Shown: positions 7,276 through 16,575, counted from the stretch's first letter. The stretch is 64,000 nucleotides of DNA from Oligoflexus sp. (GCA_014378195.1 JACMOC010000083.1:1-64000); one strand, 5' to 3'. The notes: generated by a model from the sequence alone, not told the origin. A program made the numbers and translations.

Positions 7276-8718
7276 TCACGGTACGTTGTAATCGATCGAG
7301 TCCAAACCTTGATCGGCAATCAATTGCTCAAACGCAAGCACGTTCTTGCTGTCAGGGCTGATACGTCGCGCCGTTTCCAGGGCTGAGAATAGGGCTGTTT
7401 CATGAAGATCTGTCACAGCAGTAAAGTGGCCCGAGAAGTAGAGTCCAGCACGCCCCTGCCAGTCTCTAAGGCTTTTGATAGCGTCCAGAGACTCGGGAGT
7501 CGATAGAGGATGGACGAAATCGCGGGTCATCAGGATCTTTTTTGACTCATTATTTCTATGGGAAGCCCAACTTTTGAAAAGGCTGAGCTTTTTAGTCGTG
7601 ACGCTTTCGTAGAATGATCCAACGTCATGCGACGATTCACCAAACTGGCTATCGACTTCAACGTTTTGACTTGCCCAGGTTTTTCTATCAAGAGGCATAT
7701 AGACAGGATCGGTATGGACGACAACGCGGGCAGGAAAATACTCTTGACGACCTAAGAGACTCGCTAGTTCGGAAGCCCAGGGAATACTGGAAAAGAAGTT
7801 TTTGCTGACATGCGGAGGAGCGTTCACAACTACGGCATCGTAGGGGCCGTCTCGTCCGCTTGAAGTTGTGACAAACCACTGGCCATTAACTTCTTCAAGG
7901 CGCGATACAGCTGCATTCAGCTTAACGCTGAGATTCTCACATCGGTTTTGTAGAAACTGTATATAGCCGCCCAGACCAATTTTTGCATGATATGTGATAA
8001 TTGGCGCGAGTGGGTTTTTGGGGAAGTTCTTAGCGACTACGCGCAAGTGAGAACGAGCCGATTGTCGGCGAACGTCGATTACTTTTGAACACGACAGTGA
8101 GGATAACCAAGGAGTTAAAACATTGTCCTTAAAGGTCTGAGGCAAAATAAGGTTGTCGATCCATTCCCCCATCGATACGGAATAAGGAGCGTCGCCGCTA
8201 ATCCATTCGCGAGCTTCCTGCGTAAACCGGAGGAAACTCACGGCGTGGATAGGATGCGAGAGGGTGTTGATAGAATTGAAGAGCGAGTCACCGTCATTTT
8301 TTGAAAAAATGTTGAGCGATGATTTGGTTTGGATAGTTAGGTCGGTCTTGGCATTATCTGGTGTGCGAATTCCCACATGTTCCAAAAAAGCCCAATATAA
8401 GGGATGCGACTGCGGTGCGAAAAAATCGGCGCCGACATCAACAGGACATGATTCGCCTTCTACATTCACTTGAATCGTATCGGCATGTCCACCTAAGCGA
8501 TCACGCGACTCAAATAGATCGATCGACCATTCTGGTCCAGCGAAGTAAGCGCTGGCAACGCCGCCAATTCCACCGCCGATGATGGCCAAGCGTTGGGCTG
8601 GTTTGACAGCCGCTTTCGCTGATTTTGCAAAAGGTAATGTTAAAAAACCGAGGCTACTGGCTTTGACAGCTGTGCGGCGAGTCAAAGGCGAAAGCATAGT
8701 CTGAAAAATCGGTGGCAT
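7276..8718 (-). CDS. Tat-exported FAD-dependent amine-oxidase-like protein
   Basis: A 480-residue flavoprotein of the NAD(P)-binding Rossmann/amine oxidase group, close to COG2907. A Tat-type leader has RRTAVKASS at 14-22, a hydrophobic segment and an Ala-rich cleavage region near 36. The FAD-binding dinucleotide motif follows at about 46-51 (GGGIGG), with Glu of the ribose site near ESRDRLGGHADT. The export signal implies the protein folds with FAD in the cytoplasm and works in the periplasm. The substrate is unknown. Relatives include phytoene desaturase-like and monoamine oxidase-like enzymes. The start has AGGA upstream. Nine consecutive G at 8741-8749 lie just upstream of the ribosome site (a C9 tract on the coding strand). 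It is monocistronic, with a strong terminator. Confidence 0.82.
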   Translation of the reverse strand: MPPIFQTMLSPLTRRTAVKASSLGFLTLPFAKSAKAAVKPAQRLAIIGGGIGGVASAYFAGPEWSIDLFESRDRLGGHADTIQVNVEGESCPVDVGADFFAPQSHPLYWAFLEHVGIRTPDNAKTDLTIQTKSSLNIFSKNDGDSLFNSINTLSHPIHAVSFLRFTQEAREWISGDAPYSVSMGEWIDNLILPQTFKDNVLTPWLSSLSCSKVIDVRRQSARSHLRVVAKNFPKNPLAPIITYHAKIGLGGYIQFLQNRCENLSVKLNAAVSRLEEVNGQWFVTTSSGRDGPYDAVVVNAPPHVSKNFFSSIPWASELASLLGRQEYFPARVVVHTDPVYMPLDRKTWASQNVEVDSQFGESSHDVGSFYESVTTKKLSLFKSWASHRNNESKKILMTRDFVHPLSTPESLDAIKSLRDWQGRAGLYFSGHFTAVTDLHETALFSALETARRISPDSKNVLAFEQLIADQGLDSIDYNVP

Positions 8719-9052
8719 GTTTGGTCCTAACTGGAATGGAGGGGGGGGGTATTAGTCATATAGACATATGAAAATATGGACACCCGCAATCTCTAACCCG
8801 CCCGATCGTTCTGGTAAAGCGCTATTTTGGCGGTACTATTATATAGTATTGATATTATTGGGAAATAATTTTTATTCCGATTTATGGAAGGACGGTTCGG
8901 AGATGCCTTAGAGACATTAGCGAGAACAAATAAGGTGAGGGGCCTTGCTATTTCATCACCCAAAAAAAATTGAACCTATTTTGGGCAGCTATCGTCTAAC
9001 TCATTAATGGAACATTTGGTCCCTTTCTCTTATCAAACATTGGAGTCTTATA
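8719..9052. other. Divergent intergenic region with G9 tract
   Basis: A 334-base A/T-rich spacer between two divergent genes, with no gene seen. It contains the G9 homopolymer at 8741-8749 and several TATA-like hexamers around 8840-8860 that cannot be assigned to a clear -35 partner. Confidence 0.5.
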
Positions 9053-9358
9053 ATGAAACTTTTAAGCGTTTGTGTTGCTGCTGCTCTCCTGAGTTCAAAT
9101 GTTTTTGCTCAAGCAAAACCAAGTGATTTGGCTCCTACACCGGTTACGACACAAGCTCAGAAAACATCAAATACTAATAATCCAACTGTCGCTGAAAAAG
9201 CCAAAGCTGACGTCAAAACAGCGGCAAAAAAAGTTAAGGCAAAAAGCAAAAAAGTCGCTTTAAACAACAAGAAAAACCTTAAACGCACGACAGCGTCCGC
9301 AAGAAAGTCTCGTCATACGGCGAGCGCTAAAACCTCGAAATCAAGCGTCATTCGTTAA
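9053..9358 (+). CDS. Exported Lys/Ala-rich small basic protein
   Basis: A 101-residue protein with a clear signal peptide (hydrophobic VCVAAALLSS, cleavage after VFAQ). A short Pro/Thr-rich linker leads to a strongly basic half built of Lys, Ala, Ser and Arg, as in histone-H1-like tails. No fold or enzyme motif is visible. The composition suggests binding to polyanions such as DNA, LPS or peptidoglycan-linked polymers outside the cytoplasm. This is inference from charge. GGAG precedes the ATG at good spacing, and a shared terminator follows. Confidence 0.72.
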   Translation: MKLLSVCVAAALLSSNVFAQAKPSDLAPTPVTTQAQKTSNTNNPTVAEKAKADVKTAAKKVKAKSKKVALNNKKNLKRTTASARKSRHTASAKTSKSSVIR

Positions 9359-9403
9359 GCTTGGCATTGCCACGCAAAGCGACTCTCCAAAATCTTTAGG
9401 TTT

Positions 9404-9439
9404 AAAAAAACCGATGATCGCGTGATCATCGGTTTTTTC
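9404..9439. terminator. Bidirectional terminator
   Basis: The hairpin AAAACCGATGATC, loop GCGT, and complement has T runs on the plus side and A-derived T runs on the minus side. It sits between the convergent basic-protein gene and kup and can serve both. Confidence 0.85.
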
Positions 9440-9463
9440 TTTTTATTGTTTGGATATGTGACT

Positions 9464-11374
9464 TTAAAGTTCGACCACTGTTCCAATTTCGACGACCTGA
9501 TTAGATGGAATCTGGAAGTAATCGGTCGCTCGTTGCGCATTACGCGACATAAAAGCGAAAATATGTTCTCGCCATATCGCCATGCCCGGGCGATGGGTCG
9601 CAATAAGAGTCTCCCGCCCTAGGAAAAAGATGGTTCGTCTGGATTCGATGACCAGCCCATGCTCAGCACAGAGCTGCAGAGCCTCTGGGACGTTTGGAGT
9701 ATCCATGAATCCGTAATGAACGATCACCGTATAGAAGTGGTTACCGATCGAATTCACCTGAACTCTTTCGGCATCAGGAACATGGGGGACGGGTTTGGTG
9801 GAGATTGTGAAAAGAACAATGTTTTCGTGAAGCACCTGGTTGTGATTCACATTTTGGAGAAGCGCAGGCGGAGTGATACCAAAGTTAGCTGTCATAAAGA
9901 CCGCCGTGCCGGGGGATTTTACTTTGATTTCCGGCACGATGTTTTTGATAAATCGGTCGAGAGGGATCGACATCTCCCTGAGGCGTTCGGAGAGGATCAG
10001 GCGTCCTTTCTTCCATGTCGTCATCAGCGCAAACACGACACCACCGATGATCAGCGGAACAAACCCGCCGTCAAAAATCTTGAAGGCATTCGCGCCAAAA
10101 AAAGCCAGATCGATCGTTAGAAATATTGCTACAAAAGGGACAGCAACAAAGAGGCTCCAGTGCCAACGCTTCCGCATCACAATATAAGTAAGTATTGTTG
10201 TGATCACCATCGTCGCTGTTACGGCTATTCCATAGGCGGCAGCGAGTCGACTCGAGGTCTGGAACTCAAAAACGAGGTAAAGAGTTCCGATCAACAGGAG
10301 CCAGTTCACAAGAGGAACGTAGATCTGGCCCATCTCGCGCGAGGAGGTATGACGAATTTCTATGCGCGGTAAATATCCAAGTTGAACGGCTTGATGACTC
10401 ATAGAAAACGCGCCTGTGATCAAGGCCTGCGACGCAATAACCGCCGCTATGGTTGCTAGGATAACGAGAGGGAACAGCGCCCAGCTTGGGGCGAGGAGAT
10501 AAAAGGGGTTTTCGATGGCCGAGGGTGTTTTTAGAAGGAGTGCCCCTTGCCCAAAGTACTGCAAAAGCAAAGCTGGGAGTGCCACGCAGAACCATCCGAA
10601 TTGAATCGGGACTTTCCCGAAGTGCCCCATATCTGCGTAAAGAGCCTCACCACCGGTAACAACGAGAAATACGGTACCGAGCACGATAAACCCATGCCAG
10701 GAATTTGTTAAAAGGAAGTGCAGTCCGTATTCGGGATTAAAAGCGCGCAGTACCGAAGGCTCGTCTAAGATTCCTCGAATTCCAAGCACGCCCAAAACGA
10801 TAAACCAAAGGAGAATAACCGGACCAAAGGCACGGCCGATACTTGCTGTTCCTTTTTTCTGAACTAGAAACAGAGTGATTAAGATAACGAAGGTGATTAT
10901 GCCGACAAAGGGTTCAAAAAAAGGCGTCGCGATTTTTAGGCCCTCAACGGCTCCCAGAACGGAAATAGCAGGTGTTATGATGCCATCTCCATAAAGAAGG
11001 GCAGCACCGAAGAGGCCAAGAGCAACGATAGCGTTGAGTGGCTGTTTGGATGAAACCTGTTTCTTTTCAAAGGCAAGCGACATTAAAGCCAAAATCCCGC
11101 CTTCGCCCTTGTTGTCGGCGCGCATGACGAAGATAAGGTATTTGACCGATATAACAAGAATGAGAGCCCATACTATGAGAGACAGGACACCGTATATATT
11201 ATCGGGATTGAGGGCGATGCCATGTGTACCATGAAAGCATTCCCGCAAAGCGTAGAGCGGGCTCGTACCGATGTCGCCGAAAACTATACCAAGAGCCCCA
11301 AGTGTTGAAAACGCGAGCTGGGCTCCGGTTTTTTTTGAACAACCGTGACCATCAGGGGCAGACGAAGCCGACAT
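9464..11374 (-). CDS. kup: Kup-family low-affinity potassium transporter
   Basis: A 636-residue KUP/HAK/KT potassium uptake protein of the inner membrane. The family opening, GDIGTSPLYALRE, is at about residues 33-45. About twelve membrane segments follow to residue 450, including the GVLGAVEGL-like and ALYADMGHFG blocks, and a soluble C-terminal part completes the usual length. It mediates K+ uptake driven by protons. GAGG precedes the start. The gene is single, and its leader holds a small hairpin (TCTCAC with GTGAGA around 11396-11411). I saw nothing resembling a known potassium-linked riboswitch. Confidence 0.95.
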   Translation of the reverse strand: MSASSAPDGHGCSKKTGAQLAFSTLGALGIVFGDIGTSPLYALRECFHGTHGIALNPDNIYGVLSLIVWALILVISVKYLIFVMRADNKGEGGILALMSLAFEKKQVSSKQPLNAIVALGLFGAALLYGDGIITPAISVLGAVEGLKIATPFFEPFVGIITFVILITLFLVQKKGTASIGRAFGPVILLWFIVLGVLGIRGILDEPSVLRAFNPEYGLHFLLTNSWHGFIVLGTVFLVVTGGEALYADMGHFGKVPIQFGWFCVALPALLLQYFGQGALLLKTPSAIENPFYLLAPSWALFPLVILATIAAVIASQALITGAFSMSHQAVQLGYLPRIEIRHTSSREMGQIYVPLVNWLLLIGTLYLVFEFQTSSRLAAAYGIAVTATMVITTILTYIVMRKRWHWSLFVAVPFVAIFLTIDLAFFGANAFKIFDGGFVPLIIGGVVFALMTTWKKGRLILSERLREMSIPLDRFIKNIVPEIKVKSPGTAVFMTANFGITPPALLQNVNHNQVLHENIVLFTISTKPVPHVPDAERVQVNSIGNHFYTVIVHYGFMDTPNVPEALQLCAEHGLVIESRRTIFFLGRETLIATHRPGMAIWREHIFAFMSRNAQRATDYFQIPSNQVVEIGTVVEL

Positions 11375-11534
11375 TCACATATCCTCAGATAGGGTTTCTC
11401 ACGGGTGTGAGATACGAGCTGTAATGTATAAATATCATCTCAGCAATTTTACTGCAATTCATTGTAATCCTTAGCAGTGTTCCGAGCGCGATCGCGGTGA
11501 AAGATGAGGGATTTTTTATGTGCACACGTCATCA

Positions 11535-11590
11535 CGATGGTTCCTCAAGGGTCTCGAATCGCCCCTAAGGTCTCAAATCGTCTCGAACTT
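11535..11590. repeat. Imperfect direct repeats upstream of kup
   Basis: Two near copies of a 12-mer (GGTCTCGAATCG at 11550, GGTCTCAAATCG at 11569) and a partial third (GTCTCGAAC) occur in the spacer between kup and the small membrane-protein gene. They could be regulator sites. Confidence 0.3.
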
Positions 11591-11656
11591 TACTTCTTTT
11601 CCCTCTCAGCTTAAGGTAAGTGCGCAAAGCCAATTTTTACTGTTAGGGAGGGGGGT

Positions 11657-11866
11657 ATGAGTTTTGATGGCGTGAACTTGCTGCTGTCCTTTATTTTCGG
11701 CACCTTCGGTTTAATCTATTTTCGCTATGGAAAACGTCTGGCCAGGGTCCCATACATTACAATTGGCGTAGTCTTGATGATATACCCTTATTTCGTCAGC
11801 TCGCGGGTCGGGATGATAGCTGTCGGAGTCCTGCTGATGTTAATTCCGCGATTTATATGGCGATAA
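11657..11866 (+). CDS. Small two-to-three-segment membrane protein
   Basis: A 69-residue protein that is almost entirely membrane: segments at about 6-24, 30-48 and 51-66 with short basic loops (RYGKRLAR). A strong ribosome site (GGGAGGGGGG) precedes the ATG. Similar tiny amphipathic membrane proteins are common in Bdellovibrio and deltaproteobacteria without a known role. I cannot assign a function. Confidence 0.6.
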   Translation: MSFDGVNLLLSFIFGTFGLIYFRYGKRLARVPYITIGVVLMIYPYFVSSRVGMIAVGVLLMLIPRFIWR

Positions 11867-11966
11867 TTTATTTTTTAAATGTGTACAGGGAGGAGGGGGA
11901 TCCACGGGCAAAATAGAATCCCAGATACAAAACGTTATGACACTATAAGCCATGTGTGGAACGAGA

Positions 11967-12463
11967 ATGGATAAAAAATTTAGCGATACCCGTCAGCTCA
12001 ACGACATGCTCTGCTTTCCCCTCTACTCAACTTCACTCGCGATGACCAAAGCCTATCGACCGATATTGAAAAAATGAGCCTTGACCTATCCGCAATATCT
12101 CGTGCTCATGGCCTTATGGAAAAAAGATGGCGTCACAGTATCTGAATTAGGTGAGGCTTTATTCTTAGACTCTGGGACTCTCACGCCGCTCCTCAAACGC
12201 ATGGAAGCCATGGAAGTCTTAGGACGGCTTAGGACGGCTTAGGACGGCGGCGTTCTCTCGAAGATGAGAGGCAAGTGCTTGTAAGTCTAACTGACAAGGA
12301 CTTACGTCTACAGCTGGACTTGAGTTTTTTGCCCGATCGCATGCGGGAGAGGGTGGGGGTCGGGCGGAGTGAAATGGAGCGGCTCATCCGAAAGCTTCGC
12401 AGTATACATTCCGTGCTTTTGAACGATTCGAATCCGTTCTTAAGCCGTTTGAAAGGCGGCTGA
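11967..12463 (+). pseudogene. ohrR: Broken OhrR/MarR-family peroxide regulator
   Basis: The sequence reads clearly as an OhrR-type organic-hydroperoxide repressor. MLCFPLYSTSLAMTKAY contains the redox-sensing Cys (residue 16), followed by [13 protein letters not shown] and the DNA-binding block [18 protein letters not shown]. Two lesions break it. A TGA at 12075-12077 falls just before LTYPQY, where a Leu is expected. A 10-base unit, TTAGGACGGC, is present three times in tandem at 12219-12248. Removing two copies restores the frame into the wing GRRRSLEDERQVLVSLT, so a 20-base expansion caused the second frameshift. The C-terminus then runs to a TGA at 12461-12463. No ohr gene is in the window. 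Confidence 0.88.
12219..12248 (+). repeat. Tandem 10-bp repeat (three copies) inside ohrR remnant
   Basis: Three head-to-tail copies of TTAGGACGGC. One copy gives an intact MarR wing reading frame; three copies shift it. Confidence 0.95.
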
Positions 12464-12472
12464 AACATTCGG

Positions 12473-13120
12473 TTATCCTGCAAATGACTCGTTATTCATC
12501 CCCTGTGCCGACTTCAGCCAGCCGCTTAAAGAAAGCCTCCGTCTCTTGGTAATGCGCACTTCGTGATAAATGGTCTGACTTTGGAACAGGACAAGAGTCC
12601 CCATTTCAGGCTTGATCGAAGCCGTTATGGATGCGGAATCCAGCTGATCATAAATGAGAAGCTCGCCTTGCTCGGCATCCGTCCAGTTTTCATTTAGAAA
12701 AAGAATGACGGAAAGCTTGCGCCCTGAATCGTCCCGAAAGCGATCCAGATGCTTGTGATAAAAACTTCCCGGTTCGTAAAGGGCAAAATGACAATCAAAA
12801 GAATTGAGCGAAAGAAAAAAGCTTTCGTTGAGGATGTGCGTGAGGTCCCTCATCTCTTTCAGCCAGGTTTGGATTGAATCTTCGGTATCGTTCGTCCCTA
12901 TCCAGTCGATTGTATCGCTGCGAATAGTGCGGTTCAATGTTTCGTCCGTACCATGACCGATGCGCGCTGCATGAAAAGAGCCGGCGCTATACCGCCGCTC
13001 GAGATCAGCCGCCAGGCCGTGACAGGCCACCTGCGATATGGCGGAGGGTAAAGAAGCCCAGCCGTTTGCTGCGAGAGAATCAAGCATTGATGGCAATTGC
13101 AGGAGAAGACTTTGATCCAT
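12473..13120 (-). CDS. 2OG-Fe(II) oxygenase (SM-20/prolyl hydroxylase type)
   Basis: A 215-residue 2-oxoglutarate and iron-dependent dioxygenase of the SM-20/P4Hc type. The iron ligands are His124 and Asp126 in YHKHLDRF and His186 in IYHEV, and an Arg at about 195 in the RRRLSLSGW strand binds 2-oxoglutarate. The ATG at 13120 was chosen over the longer frame from 13255 because GAGGG precedes it and the added N-terminus shows no conservation-like features. Related bacterial proteins hydroxylate prolyl residues, for example in EF-Tu or ribosomal protein, but the substrate here is not known. It is convergent with the ohrR remnant and divergent from the ABC exporter. Confidence 0.85.
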   Translation of the reverse strand: MDQSLLLQLPSMLDSLAANGWASLPSAISQVACHGLAADLERRYSAGSFHAARIGHGTDETLNRTIRSDTIDWIGTNDTEDSIQTWLKEMRDLTHILNESFFLSLNSFDCHFALYEPGSFYHKHLDRFRDDSGRKLSVILFLNENWTDAEQGELLIYDQLDSASITASIKPEMGTLVLFQSQTIYHEVRITKRRRLSLSGWLKSAQGMNNESFAG

Positions 13121-13347
13121 AGTTCGGCCCTCGTTCGTATTCTGTACCATCGAAAGAGCAGAGGACCGAACTCGAGTCGGACGAATAGCGATGTTTTCAT
13201 CAGGTTCCGTCGCCTCCAAACATGAGATCGAGTATATACCTAATCCACTGTACAATATCGGTCCTTAGTGAAAATAAGAAAGAATAAGTAGCCTTCTTGA
13301 CTTTGATCTTTAGAATAGACGGTATTGCGTGCGGAATGAGGCTTATT

Positions 13348-15162
13348 ATGGCGGCTCCCGAAAGAAAATTTAAGTTCAGCTTTGACAGGCAGGCACTAAA
13401 AACAAGCTTCCTGTATACCCCTCGCAGCTTGAAGCTTGCTTGGAAGAGTTCGCCTTCCATCAGCCTATCGATTGGATTGCTGACTCTCTTGTCAGCGGCA
13501 TTACCGGTTTCAATTGCCTATATCGGCAAACTTATCATCGATAACATCGTCGCAAAGTCACACGACCAGACCGTACTTTGGGTCTTGCTCGAACTCTTCG
13601 TTATTGCGTTGCAGGCCCTGGTTCAACGCAGTTTGTTTTTGCTTCGGTCTTTGCTGGGAGCCCGGCTTGGTGCTGATGTGAACATCATGATACTCGAAAA
13701 AGCCGTGACCCTGGAATTAAGCCACTTCGAAGATGCCGAATTTTACGACAAGCTTACGCGCGCGCGACGGGAAGCTTCGTCGAGGCCCCTGTCTATGGTC
13801 ACCGATACACTTCAGCTGCTCCAAAACGTTTTGACTTTGAGTTCGTACGTTGCTCTTTTGTTTGCTTTCAGCGGGTGGGCGGTCCTGGGACTCGTGCTTG
13901 CCGCGTTGCCCGCAACAGCCGTTGAGATGCGCTACTCACGCGCTGCTTTTCGCCTTAGAAACTGGCGGTCGGCCGACACGCGAAGGCTGAATTATCTCGA
14001 ATATGTACTGGCGAATGACGAGCATGTTAAGGAGGTGAAAGTGCTTGGCCTTGGGCCGAAGCTGCTGGCGCGCTACAAAAATCTTACCGAGCAGTTTTAT
14101 AACGAAGATAAAGACCTTGCTGTTAAACGATCGGTCTGGGCTTACCTCCTATCGCTCCTGGCGACCGCTACGTTTTACGTGTGTTACCTCATTATGGCGA
14201 TCGAAGCGGCAGAGGGGAACTTAAGCCTCGGAAACCTGACGCTTTACGTGATGGCATTTCGTCAGGGGCAACAGGCCTTTCAATCGAGTTTAACCGCGAT
14301 AGGCGGTATGTATGAACATAACCTCTACATGTCGAACCTCTTTGCTTTTCTCGGTATTGAAACCATGCGGGAAAAGGCGCCGCCCGCGATAGTCGAGCCA
14401 CGACGGGAGCAGGGTATCCGTTTTATTAATGTCGGATTCCGTTATCCAGGACGGGATGCCTGGGCCCTTAAAGACATAAACCTCTACATTCCCGCCGGTA
14501 AAAGCCTCGCGCTTGTGGGTCACAACGGGGCCGGAAAAACTACGTTTATCAAGCTTTTGTGTGGCCTCTATACACCTACAGAAGGCAGCATTCTGCTTGA
14601 CGGAAGAGACCTTCGGGATTGGGATGCAGAGATTCTGCTTCATAGGATCGGCGTTATTTTTCAGGATTTTAATCAGTACCATTTTACCTTGAGAGAAAAC
14701 GTTGGATTGGGAAGCGTCGATCATCTTGACGATGAAAGTCGCGTGAGAAGGGCTGTTGATAGAGTGGGTGCGGACGAGATTTTAAAAGGTATGAATCAGG
14801 GGCTCGAGACCATGCTTGGACGGTGGTTTTCCGATGGTGTGGATCTCTCCGGAGGTCAGTGGCAAAAGGTAGCGCTCGCGCGCGCATTCGTTCGGGAAGA
14901 AGCCGATATATTGATTTTAGATGAGCCGACAGCCGCACTGGATGCTGAGGCAGAGCAGCGTATTTTTGAGCGTTTTCAAATCCTTGCAAAAGGTCGCACG
15001 ACGATTCTTATCTCTCACCGTTTCCCGACCGTTCGTATCGCCGATCACATTGTCGTAATTGAAGGGGGGCGTCTGGTGGAGGAAGGCAACCATGAAAGCC
15101 TCGTGGAGGCCAACGGACGTTATGCCGAACTTTTCACGTTGCAGGCCAAAGGCTACTTATGA
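13348..15162 (+). CDS. ABC exporter, fused permease and ATPase
   Basis: A 604-residue half transporter from the ATG at 13348, which has GAGG at proper spacing. An upstream in-frame start at 13297 lacks one. Six membrane helices occupy about residues 25-330. The ATPase follows with Walker A GHNGAGKTT, the signature LSGGQWQKVALARA, Walker B ILILDEPTAALD and the H-loop His in LISHRF. It works as a dimer in the inner membrane, exporting a lipid, peptide or drug. The substrate cannot be told from the sequence. In the related exporter family that acts in secondary metabolism and bacteriocin export, the same layout and length occur. No partner gene adjoins. Confidence 0.93.
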   Translation: MAAPERKFKFSFDRQALKTSFLYTPRSLKLAWKSSPSISLSIGLLTLLSAALPVSIAYIGKLIIDNIVAKSHDQTVLWVLLELFVIALQALVQRSLFLLRSLLGARLGADVNIMILEKAVTLELSHFEDAEFYDKLTRARREASSRPLSMVTDTLQLLQNVLTLSSYVALLFAFSGWAVLGLVLAALPATAVEMRYSRAAFRLRNWRSADTRRLNYLEYVLANDEHVKEVKVLGLGPKLLARYKNLTEQFYNEDKDLAVKRSVWAYLLSLLATATFYVCYLIMAIEAAEGNLSLGNLTLYVMAFRQGQQAFQSSLTAIGGMYEHNLYMSNLFAFLGIETMREKAPPAIVEPRREQGIRFINVGFRYPGRDAWALKDINLYIPAGKSLALVGHNGAGKTTFIKLLCGLYTPTEGSILLDGRDLRDWDAEILLHRIGVIFQDFNQYHFTLRENVGLGSVDHLDDESRVRRAVDRVGADEILKGMNQGLETMLGRWFSDGVDLSGGQWQKVALARAFVREEADILILDEPTAALDAEAEQRIFERFQILAKGRTTILISHRFPTVRIADHIVVIEGGRLVEEGNHESLVEANGRYAELFTLQAKGYL

Positions 15163-15734
15163 GGCGTGCACTTTTGTTTCTTCAAAGTCTTTTCCACGCC
15201 GCGGTAAGGGACGAGCCACATGATTGCAATAAGGACATACAATCCGCACGAAATCCACGTGTTGAATGTGGAAATCGCAATTGCGTTTAGATAGATAAGG
15301 ATCGAGATCCATCCTTTGCGGTCGCGTCTTAAAGCGAGAGCAAGCCGCGAGTCATTGCTGTGATGAACAAGAAAACGATTCACCAAAATTTCAAACGCAG
15401 CACCTGCCATAAATAAAACGCATCCATAAAGCGATACAGGTAAAGCCGCATAATGGTTTTCGCCCATCCAACTCGTTACAAAGGGAACGAGCGACAGCCA
15501 GAAAAGAAGGTGGAGATTAGCCCACAGGATCTAGCCATTGACAATTTCGGCCGCATGAAAGAGGTGATGATGATTGTTCCAATAAATGCCAGCATAGATA
15601 AAACTTAGAGCGTACGACAAAAATACGGGAAGAAGTGGAATAAGGGACTGAAAGTCTGTGGTGTGAGGAACCTTGAGTTCTAAAACCATAATAGTGATAT
15701 TGATGGCTATCACACCATCACTGAACGCCCGCAT
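15153..15734 (-). pseudogene. Broken TMEM175-family potassium channel (DUF1211)
   Basis: Remnant of a bacterial TMEM175-type channel. The filter-helix block RAFSDGVIAINITIMVLEL near the N-terminus and the GIYWNNHHHLFHA block are both clear. A TAG near 15528-15530 replaces the residue between VNG and ILWANLHLLFW, after which the same frame runs on through several membrane segments to 15153. The N-terminus has no start of its own; the frame continues upstream into CLC sequence. Its 3' end overlaps the end of the convergent ABC exporter by ten bases. Confidence 0.85.
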
Positions 15735-16575
15735 AACGAGGAGAAGAAATGCCACGAATAGACCGAGGATACCCGCAATGAGAAGTTTCTGCTGAACTGT
15801 ATGCCTAGCAACCCAGGTCTGCCCTTCGATAAAAACTTTGCAGGTTATTCCGCCGAGCAAGCCCATTCCTGAGGCGAGGAGGATAGTCGGTAAAATCAAG
15901 TTTCACGTAGGATTTTCGAGGTGGGGGGAGCCAAACATGAGATAACTTCCGACCAAAGCTTGAGCCACCATGCCCGCAATAATTACAGCGATCAACATCG
16001 ACGATCGGACGCGGGTAAAGTGCTCGCCGACCAGTTCCTCGACGGCAAACACTATGCCCCGAAGAGGCGTATTAAATGCGGCCGCAATACCCGCGGCGCT
16101 CCCGGATGCGATAAGGGCTTTGGTATCAAGGCGCGGAAAAAAGCGCTTCAGTTTATTGCCTACCGTGAGAAATATACTTCCCTCCGAAAAGACAAACGAG
16201 ATTGGAAAGGATCTTAATGCCGATGATGCGAACGGAGAGAAGTTTGCCAAGGATAATAGCGCTTTCCGAAGTGGTTCTTTCGAGGTCCAAGGCGGCCATG
16301 GCCTGCGGAATTCCGCTTCCAGCCGCGGCAGGCGCGCCTTTGAGAACGATAAACCGGGATAAAACGAATGCCAGAGGGGTGAGAAGCAGAGTCCAGTAAT
16401 GGGAAAGTTGGATGATGTGGACAAACGTCTCAGTGGCCGATTCCGAAAGTTTGGCGAAAGATACAGATACGATACCGACTAAAACCGCGGAAAGAATAAA
16501 GGGAAGTTTAAGCCAAAGCTTATGGCCGCCATTTATCTTCGTTTGCTGGTCGTGTTCGGATGAAAAACTCTTCAA
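15735..16575 (-). pseudogene. Broken CLC-family chloride channel, truncated
   Basis: Remnant of a CLC chloride channel/antiporter. It retains AAGSGIPQAMAAL (the first selectivity loop) and the AGIAAAFNTPLRGIVFAVEEL block, both diagnostic. It opens at a TTG at 16575 with GGGGAG upstream. A frameshift near 16170-16190 destroys the GREGP gating-glutamate loop. A TGA at 15900-15902, where Trp or Arg would fit, interrupts LENPT and NLILPT. The C-terminal third of the channel is missing: at about 15734 the frame passes without a stop into TMEM175 sequence, so a deletion has joined two neighbouring ion-channel genes. Confidence 0.82.

Noticed and set aside
11375-11656. Potassium- or c-di-AMP-linked riboswitch before kup
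   Set aside because: Only a six-pair hairpin is seen; the conserved core of known riboswitch classes could not be recognised.
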